Positions 1 through 7,707 of a DNA stretch of 64,000 bases are shown piece after piece (position 1 is the first letter of the stretch; every line of letters starts with the position of its first letter). The DNA is from Shinella zoogloeoides (GTDB taxonomy: Bacteria > Pseudomonadota > Alphaproteobacteria > Rhizobiales > Rhizobiaceae), in contig NZ_CP093528.1 of the NCBI RefSeq assembly GCF_022682305.1, positions 124,001-188,000 on the forward strand, written 5' to 3'. A model generated the notes under the pieces. It was not told where the DNA came from. It was given only the letters and a program-made list of their open reading frames with translations, and made no database searches. A program made the translations under genes and the position numbers.

Positions 1-630
1 ATGATGGGTCTTCAAGGCATCATTCGTGGCAAGCCGATCAAAACCACTGTATCGGACAAGTCTGCCCCGTGTCCGCTCGACCGCGTCAATCGCCACTTCA
101 AGGCTCCCGCGCCGAACATGCTGTGGTTATCCGATTTCACCTATGTCGCGACCTGGCAGGGCTTCGTTTACGTGGCCTTCGTGATCGATGCCTTTGCCCG
201 ACGTATCGTCGGTTGGCGGGCAAGCCGGACTGCCCATGCGGGCTTTGTCCTCGATGCTCTGGAGCAGGCACTTCATGATCGGCGGCCCGTCAAACGGGGC
301 GGGCTGGTTCATCATTCCGACCGCGGCTCGCAATACGTGTCGATTCGCTATTCTGAGCGGCTGGCGGAGGCGGGCATCGAGCCGTCTGTCGGGAGCGTCG
401 GTGATTCCTATGACAACGCTCTCGCCGAAACGATCAACGGCCTTTACAAAGCCGAGGTCATCCATCGCCGGGGACCATGGCGCAACTTCGAAGCCGTGGA
501 GTTCGCCACACTCGAATGGGTGGACTGGTTCAACAACCGACGCCTTCTGGAGCCCATCGGCAACATACCGCCAGCCGAGGCAGAAGAACGATACCATGCC
601 ATGCTGGACGCGCCAGCCATGGCCGCATAA
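1..630 (+). CDS. IS3-family transposase OrfB, 5' end off the window
   Basis: DDE-type integrase/transposase that cuts and joins the IS ends. The reading frame is open at the window edge, so the start is missing: the first residues (MMGLQGIIRGKPIKTT) match the middle of normal IS3 OrfB proteins, just after the HTH_21 region. The rve core is complete. The catalytic Asp lies in WLSDFTYV (about residue 44), the second Asp in HHSDRGSQY (about 107) and the Glu in NALAETINGLY (about 143). The C-terminal WFNNRRLLEPIGNIPPAE segment is typical of the family. Family identity is firm; the subgroup is not assigned. Confidence 0.9.
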   Translation: MMGLQGIIRGKPIKTTVSDKSAPCPLDRVNRHFKAPAPNMLWLSDFTYVATWQGFVYVAFVIDAFARRIVGWRASRTAHAGFVLDALEQALHDRRPVKRGGLVHHSDRGSQYVSIRYSERLAEAGIEPSVGSVGDSYDNALAETINGLYKAEVIHRRGPWRNFEAVEFATLEWVDWFNNRRLLEPIGNIPPAEAEERYHAMLDAPAMAA

Positions 631-669
631 CTTAAACCAAACGGTCTCCGGTAAACTCGGCGCGGTTCA
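1..669 (+). mobile_element. IS3-family insertion sequence, right-hand part
   Basis: This is the 3' part of an IS3-family element whose left end lies outside the window. It holds the transposase OrfB described below. The right terminal repeat lies at about 637-669; read on the minus strand it starts TGAACCGCGCCGAGTTTACC, with the TGA start common in this family. The element ends inside another gene, whose remnant runs on from 670. The target duplication cannot be tested because the other end is missing. Confidence 0.85.
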
Positions 670-972
670 GATGCGGCTAATATCAGCGAGAGACTTGGCG
701 CTCTCCAGGCTGAGATCAGTGTCGATGATGAGAATGATGTCTGGATAGCTCTGGAGGAAGATTTGTGGCCGTACGATAAGGACTCGAAGGAGGTTTTGGC
801 GGTCGCAGAGCTTTTGGGTGTCGAGGTCGAATTCGAAACGACTTGGTCATCAATACCTTTCGCGTGGCCTGGCCTAGGCGAAATTACGTCGAGCACAAGT
901 GAGTATACGAAAATGATGTTAGATGCGTATGCGCAGTATGACGGCTTACCCGACAGGAAAGCGAAAGAGTAA
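670..972 (+). pseudogene. 3' remnant of an unknown gene cut by the IS3 element
   Basis: An open frame without a start runs from the IS end (DAANISERLGALQ...) to a stop at 972. The acidic composition and lack of a ribosome binding site before the first possible start (TTG at 763) suggest this is the C-terminal 100 residues of a longer protein interrupted by the IS at 1-669. I do not recognise a domain. The IS end falls within one base of the open frame, which supports interruption and not a separate short gene. Confidence 0.45.
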
Positions 973-1269
973 GCTATCCGCGGCCAACCGTCTTGCCCAG
1001 AATGTAATATGGATGGGCAGGTGAGTTGGTCGCGACCGCTTCGGCCCATAGAAAACAATAGGCGAATTGGGCTCACGATCTGATTTGGAGACCCCCAAAA
1101 GCTGGAGTTGGTGGCTGGAAATAGGCGACCGGCTACCCGTAATTATGTGACATAGAAGCCAAGTGCCCAAACAGGGGGTGAGTATTGGGTGCCCTTGGCT
1201 TTCCCCTTGTGACTGTTGAGCATCTGCCTGCGTCGGCGGGACAATCCCGCTGTTACGAAAAGGGGGCCT
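973..1269. other. non-coding stretch upstream of the integrase
   Basis: About 300 bases with no convincing gene. A loose inverted repeat around TGCCCAA (about 1164) and TTGGGTGCCC (about 1185) is visible. It could be an arm site or promoter element of the integrase, but nothing proves it. The purine-rich AAAAGGGGGC just before 1270 serves as the ribosome binding site of the integrase. Confidence 0.4.
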
Positions 1270-1978
1270 ATGTCAGTCGTAAAACGCGGAAATTCGAAAT
1301 TCTGGTATGCGCAGTTTCAAATCGATCACCAATCGATAGTCCGGTCGACAAAGACGACCGATCGCAGGGTTGCCGAACAAGTCGCGGCGAAGATTCGGGC
1401 GGATGTCCACGCTGAACTACTGCTCGGCAAAAAGGAGCAGATCACGTTGGAGGTCGCCCTTCGTCGGTTCGCCAATACGAAGGTTGGAACTGCGAACTAC
1501 CGCAATCTGGAAAGTCAAATCAGGATCATTCTGAGGGCAATCGATTGCTCGATCCCTTTGCTGAAGGTCAATTCCGACACACTGGAACAGTTTCGGCAAA
1601 AGCGTTTGTCTCAAGGATGCGGATCGCAGACGATCAAGCATGGAATGAACTGTTTGATGGGAGCGATCAGGCTTGCTCGAAAGGACGGCTATCAATGTCC
1701 GTCAATCGATGCCCCCCTGATCAGAACAGCGAATTCCCGAGTGCGATATCTGAGCGTCGATGAAGAGCGCCGTCTGCTACACGAGTTGGACCCCGCGCGT
1801 GTCGCCAACGGCCTATCTGCGGAACCCGCTCGTCGTGCTGATCGCCAGAACTGGATGCAGGACAACTATGATCTGGTCATCATGCTTATCGATACCGGCG
1901 CACGCTATAGCGAAATCGCAAATATTGCGTGGAAGGACATCGATCTGAACGGTGGTGAAATACGTCTGTGGCGCTCTA
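1270..1978 (+). pseudogene. tyrosine recombinase (phage-type integrase), N-terminal part, interrupted
   Basis: The ATG at 1270 follows a strong purine-rich site. Residues 1-45 look like an N-terminal arm-binding segment (SVVKRGNSKFWYAQFQ). A core-binding SAM-like region follows to about 165, then the start of the catalytic domain (RYLSVDEERRLLHEL). The first catalytic Arg is at about 212 in DTGARYSEIANIAW. The frame is broken after WRS at 1978 by the IS630 element. Removing that IS and one TA restores WRSKVQNESVIYMTDRV, so the catalytic Lys hairpin continues at 3141. The HxxR and Tyr motifs are found nowhere, so the enzyme is dead. Confidence 0.85.
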
Positions 1979-2061
1979 ATACGCCACCTCGCTGACCTCG
2001 ACTCTTTGGCCTTCCCAAAGTGCGGTGAATCTGAATCTCTGGTGCAAACCGGAGGTCTGCG

Positions 2062-2610
2062 ATGCGATCAGGGATTTCATTACGGGTGGATTTTGATGGA
2101 GACAGTCTGCGGCGGCTGGCGCGGCAGACGAAAGATGCCGCTCAAGCGCGCCGTCTGTTGGCACTCGCCTCAATCTACGATGGAGGCTCGCGTTCCGATG
2201 CCGCCCGCCTCGGCAGCGTCACGCTCCAAATTGTCCGGGACTGGGTCATGCGGTTCAACGAACACGGTCCCCAAGGCCTGATCAATGGCAAGGCTCCCGG
2301 TCCGCAGTCGCGGTTGAACGATCAGCAGCGTGCGGCCTTGGCGCAAGCAATCGAGCGTGGGCCGACACCCTATCTCGACGGCGTTGTTCGTTGGCGTCTG
2401 TGCGATCTGGCGCAATGGCTTTGGGAAGAGTTTCGCGTTTCCGTGAGCGAGCAAACGCTGAGCCGGGAGGTGCGGGCCATGGGCTATCGCAAGCTGGCTG
2501 TCCGGCCCAAACATCACGCGCAAGACCCTCAAGCCATTGAGGGTTTTAAAAAAGCTTCCCTGCCGCAGTGGCAGAGATTGCCGCTGGAGCGGCCCGAGGA
2601 AAACGCATAG
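2062..2610 (+). CDS. IS630-family transposase, first frame (HTH part)
   Basis: N-terminal half of the transposase (182 aa as a stand-alone product). It contains the helix-turn-helix region: RRLLALASIYDGGSRSDAA is the first helix pair and TLQIVRDWVMRFNEHG the second, with a second winged HTH near LAQWLWEEFRVSVSEQTLSR. The frame overlaps the next one by 43 bases. The A-rich site TTTTAAAAAAG at about 2546-2556 lies upstream of the overlap, so a -1 ribosomal frameshift would give one protein of about 345 aa. The upstream GGAGGTCTGCG is a good ribosome binding site. Confidence 0.85.
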   Translation: MRSGISLRVDFDGDSLRRLARQTKDAAQARRLLALASIYDGGSRSDAARLGSVTLQIVRDWVMRFNEHGPQGLINGKAPGPQSRLNDQQRAALAQAIERGPTPYLDGVVRWRLCDLAQWLWEEFRVSVSEQTLSREVRAMGYRKLAVRPKHHAQDPQAIEGFKKASLPQWQRLPLERPEENA

Positions 2611-3122
2611 AGATTTGGTTTCAGGATGAGGCCCGTATCGGGCAAAAGAACAAGATCACCCGCCGATGGGCCAGGCGAGGAACACGGCCTTCAGCACCGC
2701 ACGATCAGCGCACAAGGTCGGCCTACATCTTCGGCGCAATCTGCCCGAAGCTCGGCAAGGCGGCCGCGCTGGTCATGCCATGGTGCGACACCTACGCCAT
2801 GACCAAGCATCTGGCCGAAATCGCCCGACACGTCGATGCCGACGCGCACGCTATCCTCATCATGGATCAGGCAGGCTGGCACATGTCCAACAATCTCGTC
2901 GTGCCCGAAAACATCACCATTCTGCCACTCCCACCGAAATCGCCGGAGCTGAACCCGGTCGAAAACCTCTGGCATTTCATGCGCGACAACTGGTTATCAA
3001 ACCGCGTCTTCAAATCATACGACGACATCGTCGATCATTGCTGCGATGCCTGGCGGAAGCTCGAAAGCCAGCCCTGGCGCATCATGTCGATCGGGCGCAG
3101 AGAATGGGCCTATGGGTTTTGA
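2568..3122 (+). CDS. IS630-family transposase, second frame (DDE part)
   Basis: C-terminal catalytic half, a DDE_3 superfamily-endonuclease fold. The first catalytic Asp is in IEIWFQDEARIGQK (about residue 20) and the second in HAILIMDQAGWHMSN. The Glu lies in SPELNPVENLWHFMRDN. It has no convincing ribosome binding site of its own (GTG start), and continuity of homology from the first frame (GFKK then SFPAAVAEIAAG) supports expression by -1 frameshift on the A6 run. Almost every codon is identical to the second frame of copy B. Confidence 0.88.
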   Translation: MAEIAAGAARGKRIEIWFQDEARIGQKNKITRRWARRGTRPSAPHDQRTRSAYIFGAICPKLGKAAALVMPWCDTYAMTKHLAEIARHVDADAHAILIMDQAGWHMSNNLVVPENITILPLPPKSPELNPVENLWHFMRDNWLSNRVFKSYDDIVDHCCDAWRKLESQPWRIMSIGRREWAYGF

Positions 3123-3140
3123 TCAGTGAGGGGCCGTATA

Positions 3141-3202
3141 AGGTTCAAAACGAGAGCGTGATCTACATGACAGATCGGGTAGAAACGATTGTCAACGGCG
3201 GA
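3141..3202 (+). pseudogene. integrase fragment continuing from 1978, cut again by IS21
   Basis: Joined to base 1978, this piece reads K-VQNESVIYMTDRVETIVNGG, the beta-hairpin with the catalytic Lys and the following helix of a tyrosine recombinase. It stops at the left end of the IS21-family element. No HxxR or active-site Tyr follows on the far side of that element (5684 onward is AT-rich and non-coding), so the C-terminal third of the integrase gene has been lost. Confidence 0.75.
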
Positions 3203-3321
3203 GTAAAAACCGGCCACGGGGCGGAGCAAAAGTCGGCCACCTTGGCGCGCGCCTGAGACCGCCGGGAGGGCGTAGCCCGAGCGGGGGTCTCGGGCGCCCG
3301 CGGCGATTTTCAGAGAAGGCG

Positions 3322-4080
3322 TCAGCCGGCCTTTCGGGCGCGGCTTTGGGCGAGACGGTAGCTGTCGCCGTTCATCTCGAGGATGTTGACGTGGTGGGTG
3401 ATGCGATCGAGCAGGGCGCCGGTCAGACGCTCGGACCCCAGGGTTTCCGTCCATTCGTCGAAAGGCAGATTGCTGGTGATCATGGTCGCACCGCGCTCGT
3501 AACGCTGGGAGATCAACTCGAACAACAATTCCGCGCCGGTCTTGGACAGCGGCACGAAGCCCAGCTCATCGATGATCAGCAGCTTGTAGGCTGCCATCTG
3601 CTTTTGGAAACGGAGCAGACGCCGCTCGTCACGCGCCTCCATCATCTCACTGACCAGGGCGGCGGCCGTGGTGAAGCCGACGGACAGCCCCTTCTGGCAG
3701 GCCGCCAGTCCGAGGCCGAGTGCGACATGCGTCTTGCCCGTGCCGCTGGGGCCGAGAGCGATCACGTTCTCGCGGCGGTCGATCCACTCGCAACGTGCCA
3801 GCTCCAGCACTTGCATCTTGTTCAGCTTGGGGATGGCTGTGAAGTCGAAGCTGTCGAGGCTTTTGACGACAGGGAATTTGGCCGCCTTGATCCGGCGTTC
3901 GACCTTGCGGCGATCGCGTTCGATCATCTCCCGTTCGGCAAGCCGGAACAGGTAGTCGATGTGGTCGACGCCCTCGGTGGCGCATAACCGGGCCAGCTTC
4001 TGATACTCGCGCTGGAAGGTCGGCAGCTTCAGGGTCTTGAGATAGTGGGCAAGCAGTATCTCGGGTGCTTCGGTGCTCAT
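3322..4080 (-). CDS. istB: IS21-family helper ATPase IstB
   Basis: IstB (252 aa) is the AAA+ partner of the IS21 transposase and controls target capture. Walker A is at ALGPSGTGKTHVALGL (about residues 107-122), Walker B at LLIIDELGFVPLS (about 167-179) and a sensor-like ITSNLPFDEW near 201. The N-terminal helical IstB region (LLAHYLKTLKLPTFQREY) is intact and length is normal for the family. Its ATG overlaps the end of istA (ATGA-type coupling), so both are translated from one message. Confidence 0.93.
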   Translation of the reverse strand: MSTEAPEILLAHYLKTLKLPTFQREYQKLARLCATEGVDHIDYLFRLAEREMIERDRRKVERRIKAAKFPVVKSLDSFDFTAIPKLNKMQVLELARCEWIDRRENVIALGPSGTGKTHVALGLGLAACQKGLSVGFTTAAALVSEMMEARDERRLLRFQKQMAAYKLLIIDELGFVPLSKTGAELLFELISQRYERGATMITSNLPFDEWTETLGSERLTGALLDRITHHVNILEMNGDSYRLAQSRARKAG

Positions 4081-5573
4081 GCCGCTTCTCCCGCATCAGA
4101 CGACAAAAGCCGCATGTAGGCTTTCGCCGAGGTCTTCTCGACCGTCGCCCTCGGCAGGTAGGGATAGATCGCCAGGTCCAGTCGAGGTGGCCGTCGCTCG
4201 ACCCGGCACAGGATCAGATGCTTGACCGCATCGAATCCGATTGCGCCGAGCTGGATTGCCTGCTTCACCGCCGCATGCAGGTCGGCGAGCTCGAAGCTCT
4301 CCAGCAGGCGCAGAACCTGAACGTATTCCCGCCGACCATGCTTGGCCATGCGGCCTTCCATCAGCCGGCGCAGCGTAGCGAACTCTTCCGGCAGGTCCCA
4401 GCCTTGCAGAGGGGCGGCCTGATCCAGGGAATTGATCTTCTGCTCGATCAGCGGCAGGTAGTGGATAGGGTCGAAGACGACGTCTTCCCGATCCCAGCAC
4501 CGCGGATGGCGAGCAATGATCTCGCCACGGCAGCCGATCACCACCTCGTCGACATAGCCCCGCACCCAGACGTCCTGATGACCGTAGGCGACCGGCACGG
4601 AATAGTCGTTGGTCTTGTATCGCACCAGGGACTGGGCCGTTACGCTGGTGCTGGCCTGATCGCAGGCATCGAAGGGTGATGTCGGCAATGGACGCATGGC
4701 CGCCAGATCCCGCTGCAGGCGCTCGCCGATCGTCTCGCTCTCGCCGCGCAGCCTGTCGCGCTGGCGTTTGCGGCACTGCTCCTCCAGAAAGGCGTTGAAC
4801 GCATCCCATGTCGCAAACTGCGGGATCGGCACCATGAAGTTGCGCCGGGCGTAGCCCACAAGGCCCTCGACATTCCCTTTGTCATTGCCCTTTCCCGGCC
4901 GCCCATAGCGATCCCGGATCAGGTAGTGGGACAGGAAGCCGCTGAACAACACCGCCCGCTTGCGTGTACCGTCGGGCAGGATCTTTGCGACCAGGCAACG
5001 GTCGTTGTCGTAGACGATCGACTGCGGCACGCCCCCGAAGAAGGCAAATCCATGGATGTGACCGTCCACCCAGGCCTCGGCCACCGCCGCCGGATAGGCC
5101 CGAACATAGCAGCCATCACTATGCGGAAGATCCAGCACGAAGAAGCGGGCCTTCTGTTCCACACCGCCGATCACCACCATCGCCTCGCCGAAATCGGCCT
5201 GCGCGTGGCCCGGCGGATGGGCAAGTGGCACGAACACTTCCTGCCGGCGCTGATCCCGCTCGCGCATGTAGTCCTTGATGATCGTGTAGCCGCCGGTGAA
5301 CCCGCACTCGTCGCGCAGGCGGTCAAATACCCGCCTGGCCGTATGCCGCTGCTTGCGCGGCACCTTCAGGTCCTCGTCGAGCCAATGCTCGATCGTCGAA
5401 ACAAACGCATCCAGCTTCGGACGCCGGATCGGTGATCGCCGCTGGTAACCGGGTGGCGTCGAATACGACACCATCTTCGCCACGCTGTCGCGCGATATGT
5501 TGAAATGCTTCGCCGCCTGACGCTGCGTCATCCCTTCCGAAACAGCCAGACGAACCTTCAGATATAGTTCCAC
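4077..5573 (-). CDS. istA: IS21-family transposase IstA
   Basis: Full-length transposase (498 aa). An N-terminal HTH is visible (VSEGMTQRQAAKHFNISRDSVAKM, residues about 11-34), followed by a second DNA-binding region. The rve catalytic core has an Asp in QADFGEAMVVIG (about 150) and a second in SIVYDNDRCLV (about 210). The Glu is in KGNDKGNVEGLVGYARRNF. The C-terminal DUF4158/SH3-like tail resembles other IstA proteins. The gene appears intact, so this element may still be active. Confidence 0.92.
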   Translation of the reverse strand: MELYLKVRLAVSEGMTQRQAAKHFNISRDSVAKMVSYSTPPGYQRRSPIRRPKLDAFVSTIEHWLDEDLKVPRKQRHTARRVFDRLRDECGFTGGYTIIKDYMRERDQRRQEVFVPLAHPPGHAQADFGEAMVVIGGVEQKARFFVLDLPHSDGCYVRAYPAAVAEAWVDGHIHGFAFFGGVPQSIVYDNDRCLVAKILPDGTRKRAVLFSGFLSHYLIRDRYGRPGKGNDKGNVEGLVGYARRNFMVPIPQFATWDAFNAFLEEQCRKRQRDRLRGESETIGERLQRDLAAMRPLPTSPFDACDQASTSVTAQSLVRYKTNDYSVPVAYGHQDVWVRGYVDEVVIGCRGEIIARHPRCWDREDVVFDPIHYLPLIEQKINSLDQAAPLQGWDLPEEFATLRRLMEGRMAKHGRREYVQVLRLLESFELADLHAAVKQAIQLGAIGFDAVKHLILCRVERRPPRLDLAIYPYLPRATVEKTSAKAYMRLLSSDAGEAA

Positions 5574-5683
5574 GGTGTAGATCCCCTGTCCCTCCTGCGA
5601 TCATTGCAGAAGGAAGATAGGTGGCCGGATTTTACTCCGCCCGCAGCAGCATTATGCCGCCGCTACCGTGGCCGACTTTTGCA

Positions 5684-5843
5684 CCGCCGCTCTCATTGTT
5701 TGTTTATATAAGATACAATTATAATTTAATATTGTTGGTTTATATTGTTAAAATCAGCGGCTGTTTTTTCGCGTATTAGTGCGGCCTTTTTAAAAAAGAA
5801 CAAAACATGAACAATATTTAATGAAGCGGAATGTAAATTCAGT
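5684..5843. other. AT-rich non-coding segment between IS21 and IS630 copy B
   Basis: About 160 bases, far more AT-rich than the rest of the window, rich in TTTATAT, TTTAATATT and AAAAAAG runs. No gene is seen. With IS630 copy B removed it is continuous with 7006-7071 and leads into the HUH-like gene at 7072, so it is that gene's native upstream region. It could hold a promoter or a replication origin; no clear hairpin nick site could be proved by eye. Confidence 0.4.
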
Positions 5844-5928
5844 TAATACGCCGCCTCGCTGACTTCGACTCTTTAGCCTTCCCAAAGTGGGGTGAATCTG
5901 AATCTCTGGTGCAAACCGGAGGTCTGCG

Positions 5929-6477
5929 ATGCGATCAGGGATTTCACTACGGACGGATTTTGATGGAGACGGTCTGCGGCGGCTGGCGCGGCAGACGAAG
6001 GATGCCGCTCAGGCGCGCCGACTGCTGGCGCTGGCGTCGATCTACGATGGAGGCTCGCGTTCCGATGCCGCCCGCCTCGGTAACGTCACGCTGCAGATTG
6101 TCCGTGACTGGGTCATGCGGTTCAACGAACGCGGTCCCCAAGGTCTGATCAATGGCAAGGCTCCCGGCCCACAATCGCGGTTGAACGATCAGCAGCGTGC
6201 GGCCCTGGCGCAGGCCATCGAGCGTGGGCCGACACCCTATCTCGACGGCGTCGTTCGCTGGCGTCTGTGCGATCTGGCGCAATGGCTGTGGGAGGAGTTT
6301 CGCGTTTCGGTGAGCGAGCAGACGCTCAGCCGCGAAGTCCGGGCCATGGGCTATCGCAAGCTCGCTGTTCGGCCCAAACATCACGCGCAAGACCCTCAAG
6401 CCATTGAGGGTTTTAAAAAAGCTTCCCTGCCGCAGTGGCAGAGATTGCCGCTGGAGCGGCCCGAGGAAAACGCATAG
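5929..6477 (+). CDS. IS630-family transposase, first frame (copy B)
   Basis: 182 aa, equivalent to the frame at 2062-2610. Most base differences from copy A are silent (for example Gly-Asn for Gly-Ser near residue 59 and Arg for His in the FNERGP segment are among the few amino acid changes). This shows purifying selection on the family before the two copies met. Same ribosome binding site (GGAGGTCTGCG) and the same A6 shift site at about 6413-6423. Confidence 0.85.
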   Translation: MRSGISLRTDFDGDGLRRLARQTKDAAQARRLLALASIYDGGSRSDAARLGNVTLQIVRDWVMRFNERGPQGLINGKAPGPQSRLNDQQRAALAQAIERGPTPYLDGVVRWRLCDLAQWLWEEFRVSVSEQTLSREVRAMGYRKLAVRPKHHAQDPQAIEGFKKASLPQWQRLPLERPEENA

Positions 6478-6989
6478 AGATTTGGTTTCAGGATGAGGCC
6501 CGTATCGGGCAAAAGAACAAGATCACCCGCCGATGGGCCAGGCGAGGAACACGGCCTTCAGCACCGCACGATCAGCGCACAAGGTCGGCCTACATCTTCG
6601 GCGCAATCTGCCCGAAGCTCGGCAAGGCGGCGGCGCTGGTCATGCCATGGTGCGACACCTACGCCATGACCCAGCATCTGGCCGAAATCGCCCGACACGT
6701 CGATGCCGACGCGCACGCTATCCTCATCATGGATCAGGCAGGCTGGCACATGTCCAACAATCTCGTCGTGCCCGAAAACATCACCATTCTGCCACTCCCG
6801 CCGAAATCGCCGGAGCTGAACCCGGTCGAAAACCTCTGGCATTTCATGCGCGACAACTGGTTATCAAACCGCGTCTTCAAATCATACGACGACATCGTCG
6901 ATCATTGCTGCGATGCCTGGCGGAAGCTCGAAAGCCAGCCCTGGCGCATCATGTCGATCGGGCGCAGAGAATGGGCCTATGGGTTTTGA
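6435..6989 (+). CDS. IS630-family transposase, second frame (copy B)
   Basis: 184 aa catalytic half, with DDE residues as in copy A (FQDEARIG, ILIMDQAGW, LNPVENLWHF). It differs from the copy A protein at about one residue (Gln for Lys in the MTQHLAEIARH segment). It is probably made as a -1 frameshift fusion with the preceding frame. Both frames are open, so this copy may supply transposase to itself and copy A. Confidence 0.88.
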   Translation: MAEIAAGAARGKRIEIWFQDEARIGQKNKITRRWARRGTRPSAPHDQRTRSAYIFGAICPKLGKAAALVMPWCDTYAMTQHLAEIARHVDADAHAILIMDQAGWHMSNNLVVPENITILPLPPKSPELNPVENLWHFMRDNWLSNRVFKSYDDIVDHCCDAWRKLESQPWRIMSIGRREWAYGF

Positions 6990-7071
6990 TCAGTGAGCGG
7001 CCGTATAAGTTAGATAAGGTAATTGGCCGACAAAGCGGACCTTTATAAGCATTGAAATGGAAAAATGAACA

Positions 7072-7674
7072 ATGAATAAAATGAAAAAACCTGAATATAG
7101 TGAGGCACTTGTTAGGTGGGTGAGGGATTTAATCACGGAAAGATATGAGGCCGAGAAAGCTGCATATCAAACATTTGAGAGCTATCTAATATCCAATTTC
7201 TACCTCGTAACACTGGTCTTTAATCAGAGTAAAATCTTACAAAAATATAAGGATGAAGATCAGGAGTATGCAATTGGTGAGATTGAATTAAAGCAATTCC
7301 GTCATCTGTATAATCTGGTTTGTCGAGAGGCATTAGGAAGAAAATATAATAAGGCTTCAAACGCTGAAAAGCCTCTGAGTATTTCTTGTATTGATGCGAA
7401 TGGGTCACGCTACTGGAGTGAAGTGGGGGAATTGGATAACATCCATATACATTCTGTCTGGCTTATGAACCCTTCAATGAAGGGGTGCTTCGATAAGGTT
7501 GTCAAGAATATGATAGAGAAACCTACCGGTGCAATTGATATCGAGAACGTTGATGTTAAGCGGTATACGGGTGAATTAGATAAAATAATATCATATACAA
7601 TGAAATTTGATGCATTCACTAGGGATGGTGACGATATAGGAGTGACATTTCATATACTTCCAGCGCCTGTTTGA
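7072..7674 (+). CDS. putative HUH-endonuclease (Rep-like) protein, AT-rich
   Basis: A 200-aa protein in strikingly AT-rich DNA unlike the surrounding genes. I see three motifs in the order used by HUH nucleases of rolling-circle replicons and inovirus Gp2/YagK-YfjJ-type proteins. The first is a hydrophobic strand FYLVTLVF (43-50) and the second is His-Ile-His at 125-127 (NIHIHSVWLM). The third is IISYTMKF with Tyr175 and Lys178. If correct, Tyr175 would nick single-stranded DNA using a metal held by His125 and His127. The start could also be the ATG at 7081. A convergent XRE repressor follows. The motif reading is by eye, so this is a reasoned suggestion and not a firm family call. Confidence 0.5.
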   Translation: MNKMKKPEYSEALVRWVRDLITERYEAEKAAYQTFESYLISNFYLVTLVFNQSKILQKYKDEDQEYAIGEIELKQFRHLYNLVCREALGRKYNKASNAEKPLSISCIDANGSRYWSEVGELDNIHIHSVWLMNPSMKGCFDKVVKNMIEKPTGAIDIENVDVKRYTGELDKIISYTMKFDAFTRDGDDIGVTFHILPAPV

Positions 7675-7707
7675 TGGTGGAAAGTATATACATTGTAAAG
7701 GTATCAA

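Larger units (their letters stand above)
1979..3138 (+). mobile_element. IS630-family element, copy A (1160 bp)
   Basis: The element is bounded by a TA target duplication (1977-1978 and 3139-3140), as expected for the IS630/Tc1 group. The imperfect ends are ATACGCCACCTCGCTGA on the left and, read inward from the right, TACGGCCCCTCACTGA. It has the same length as copy B at 5846-7005. Excision of the element plus one TA joins the integrase frame exactly, which fixes the boundaries. It carries two overlapping transposase frames. Confidence 0.9.
3203..5683 (-). mobile_element. IS21-family element (about 2.48 kb)
   Basis: Carries istA and istB overlapping by four bases, the hallmark of IS21. Both ends hold two related sub-terminal repeats: CGGCCACGG with an A-run at about 3203-3219 and CGGCCACC at about 3226-3241 on the left, and the inverted equivalents near 5621-5637 and 5666-5683 on the right. 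No clear 4-8 bp target duplication is seen between the flanks (left ...CAACGGCGG, right CCGCCGCTC...). Exact ends are therefore good to a couple of bases only. Confidence 0.85.
5846..7005 (+). mobile_element. IS630-family element, copy B (1160 bp)
   Basis: Same length and layout as copy A. Flanked by TA at 5844-5845 and 7006-7007. The ends are ATACGCCGCCTCGCTGA and, inward from the right, TACGGCCGCTCACTGA. Compared with copy A, the first roughly 520 bases carry dozens of substitutions while the last roughly 600 differ at only a few sites, so the two copies are a mosaic pair. Confidence 0.9.

Noticed and set aside
127..597. Long minus-strand frame opposite the transposase
   Set aside because: It mirrors the codons of the IS3 transposase, has no ribosome site and no protein-like motifs.
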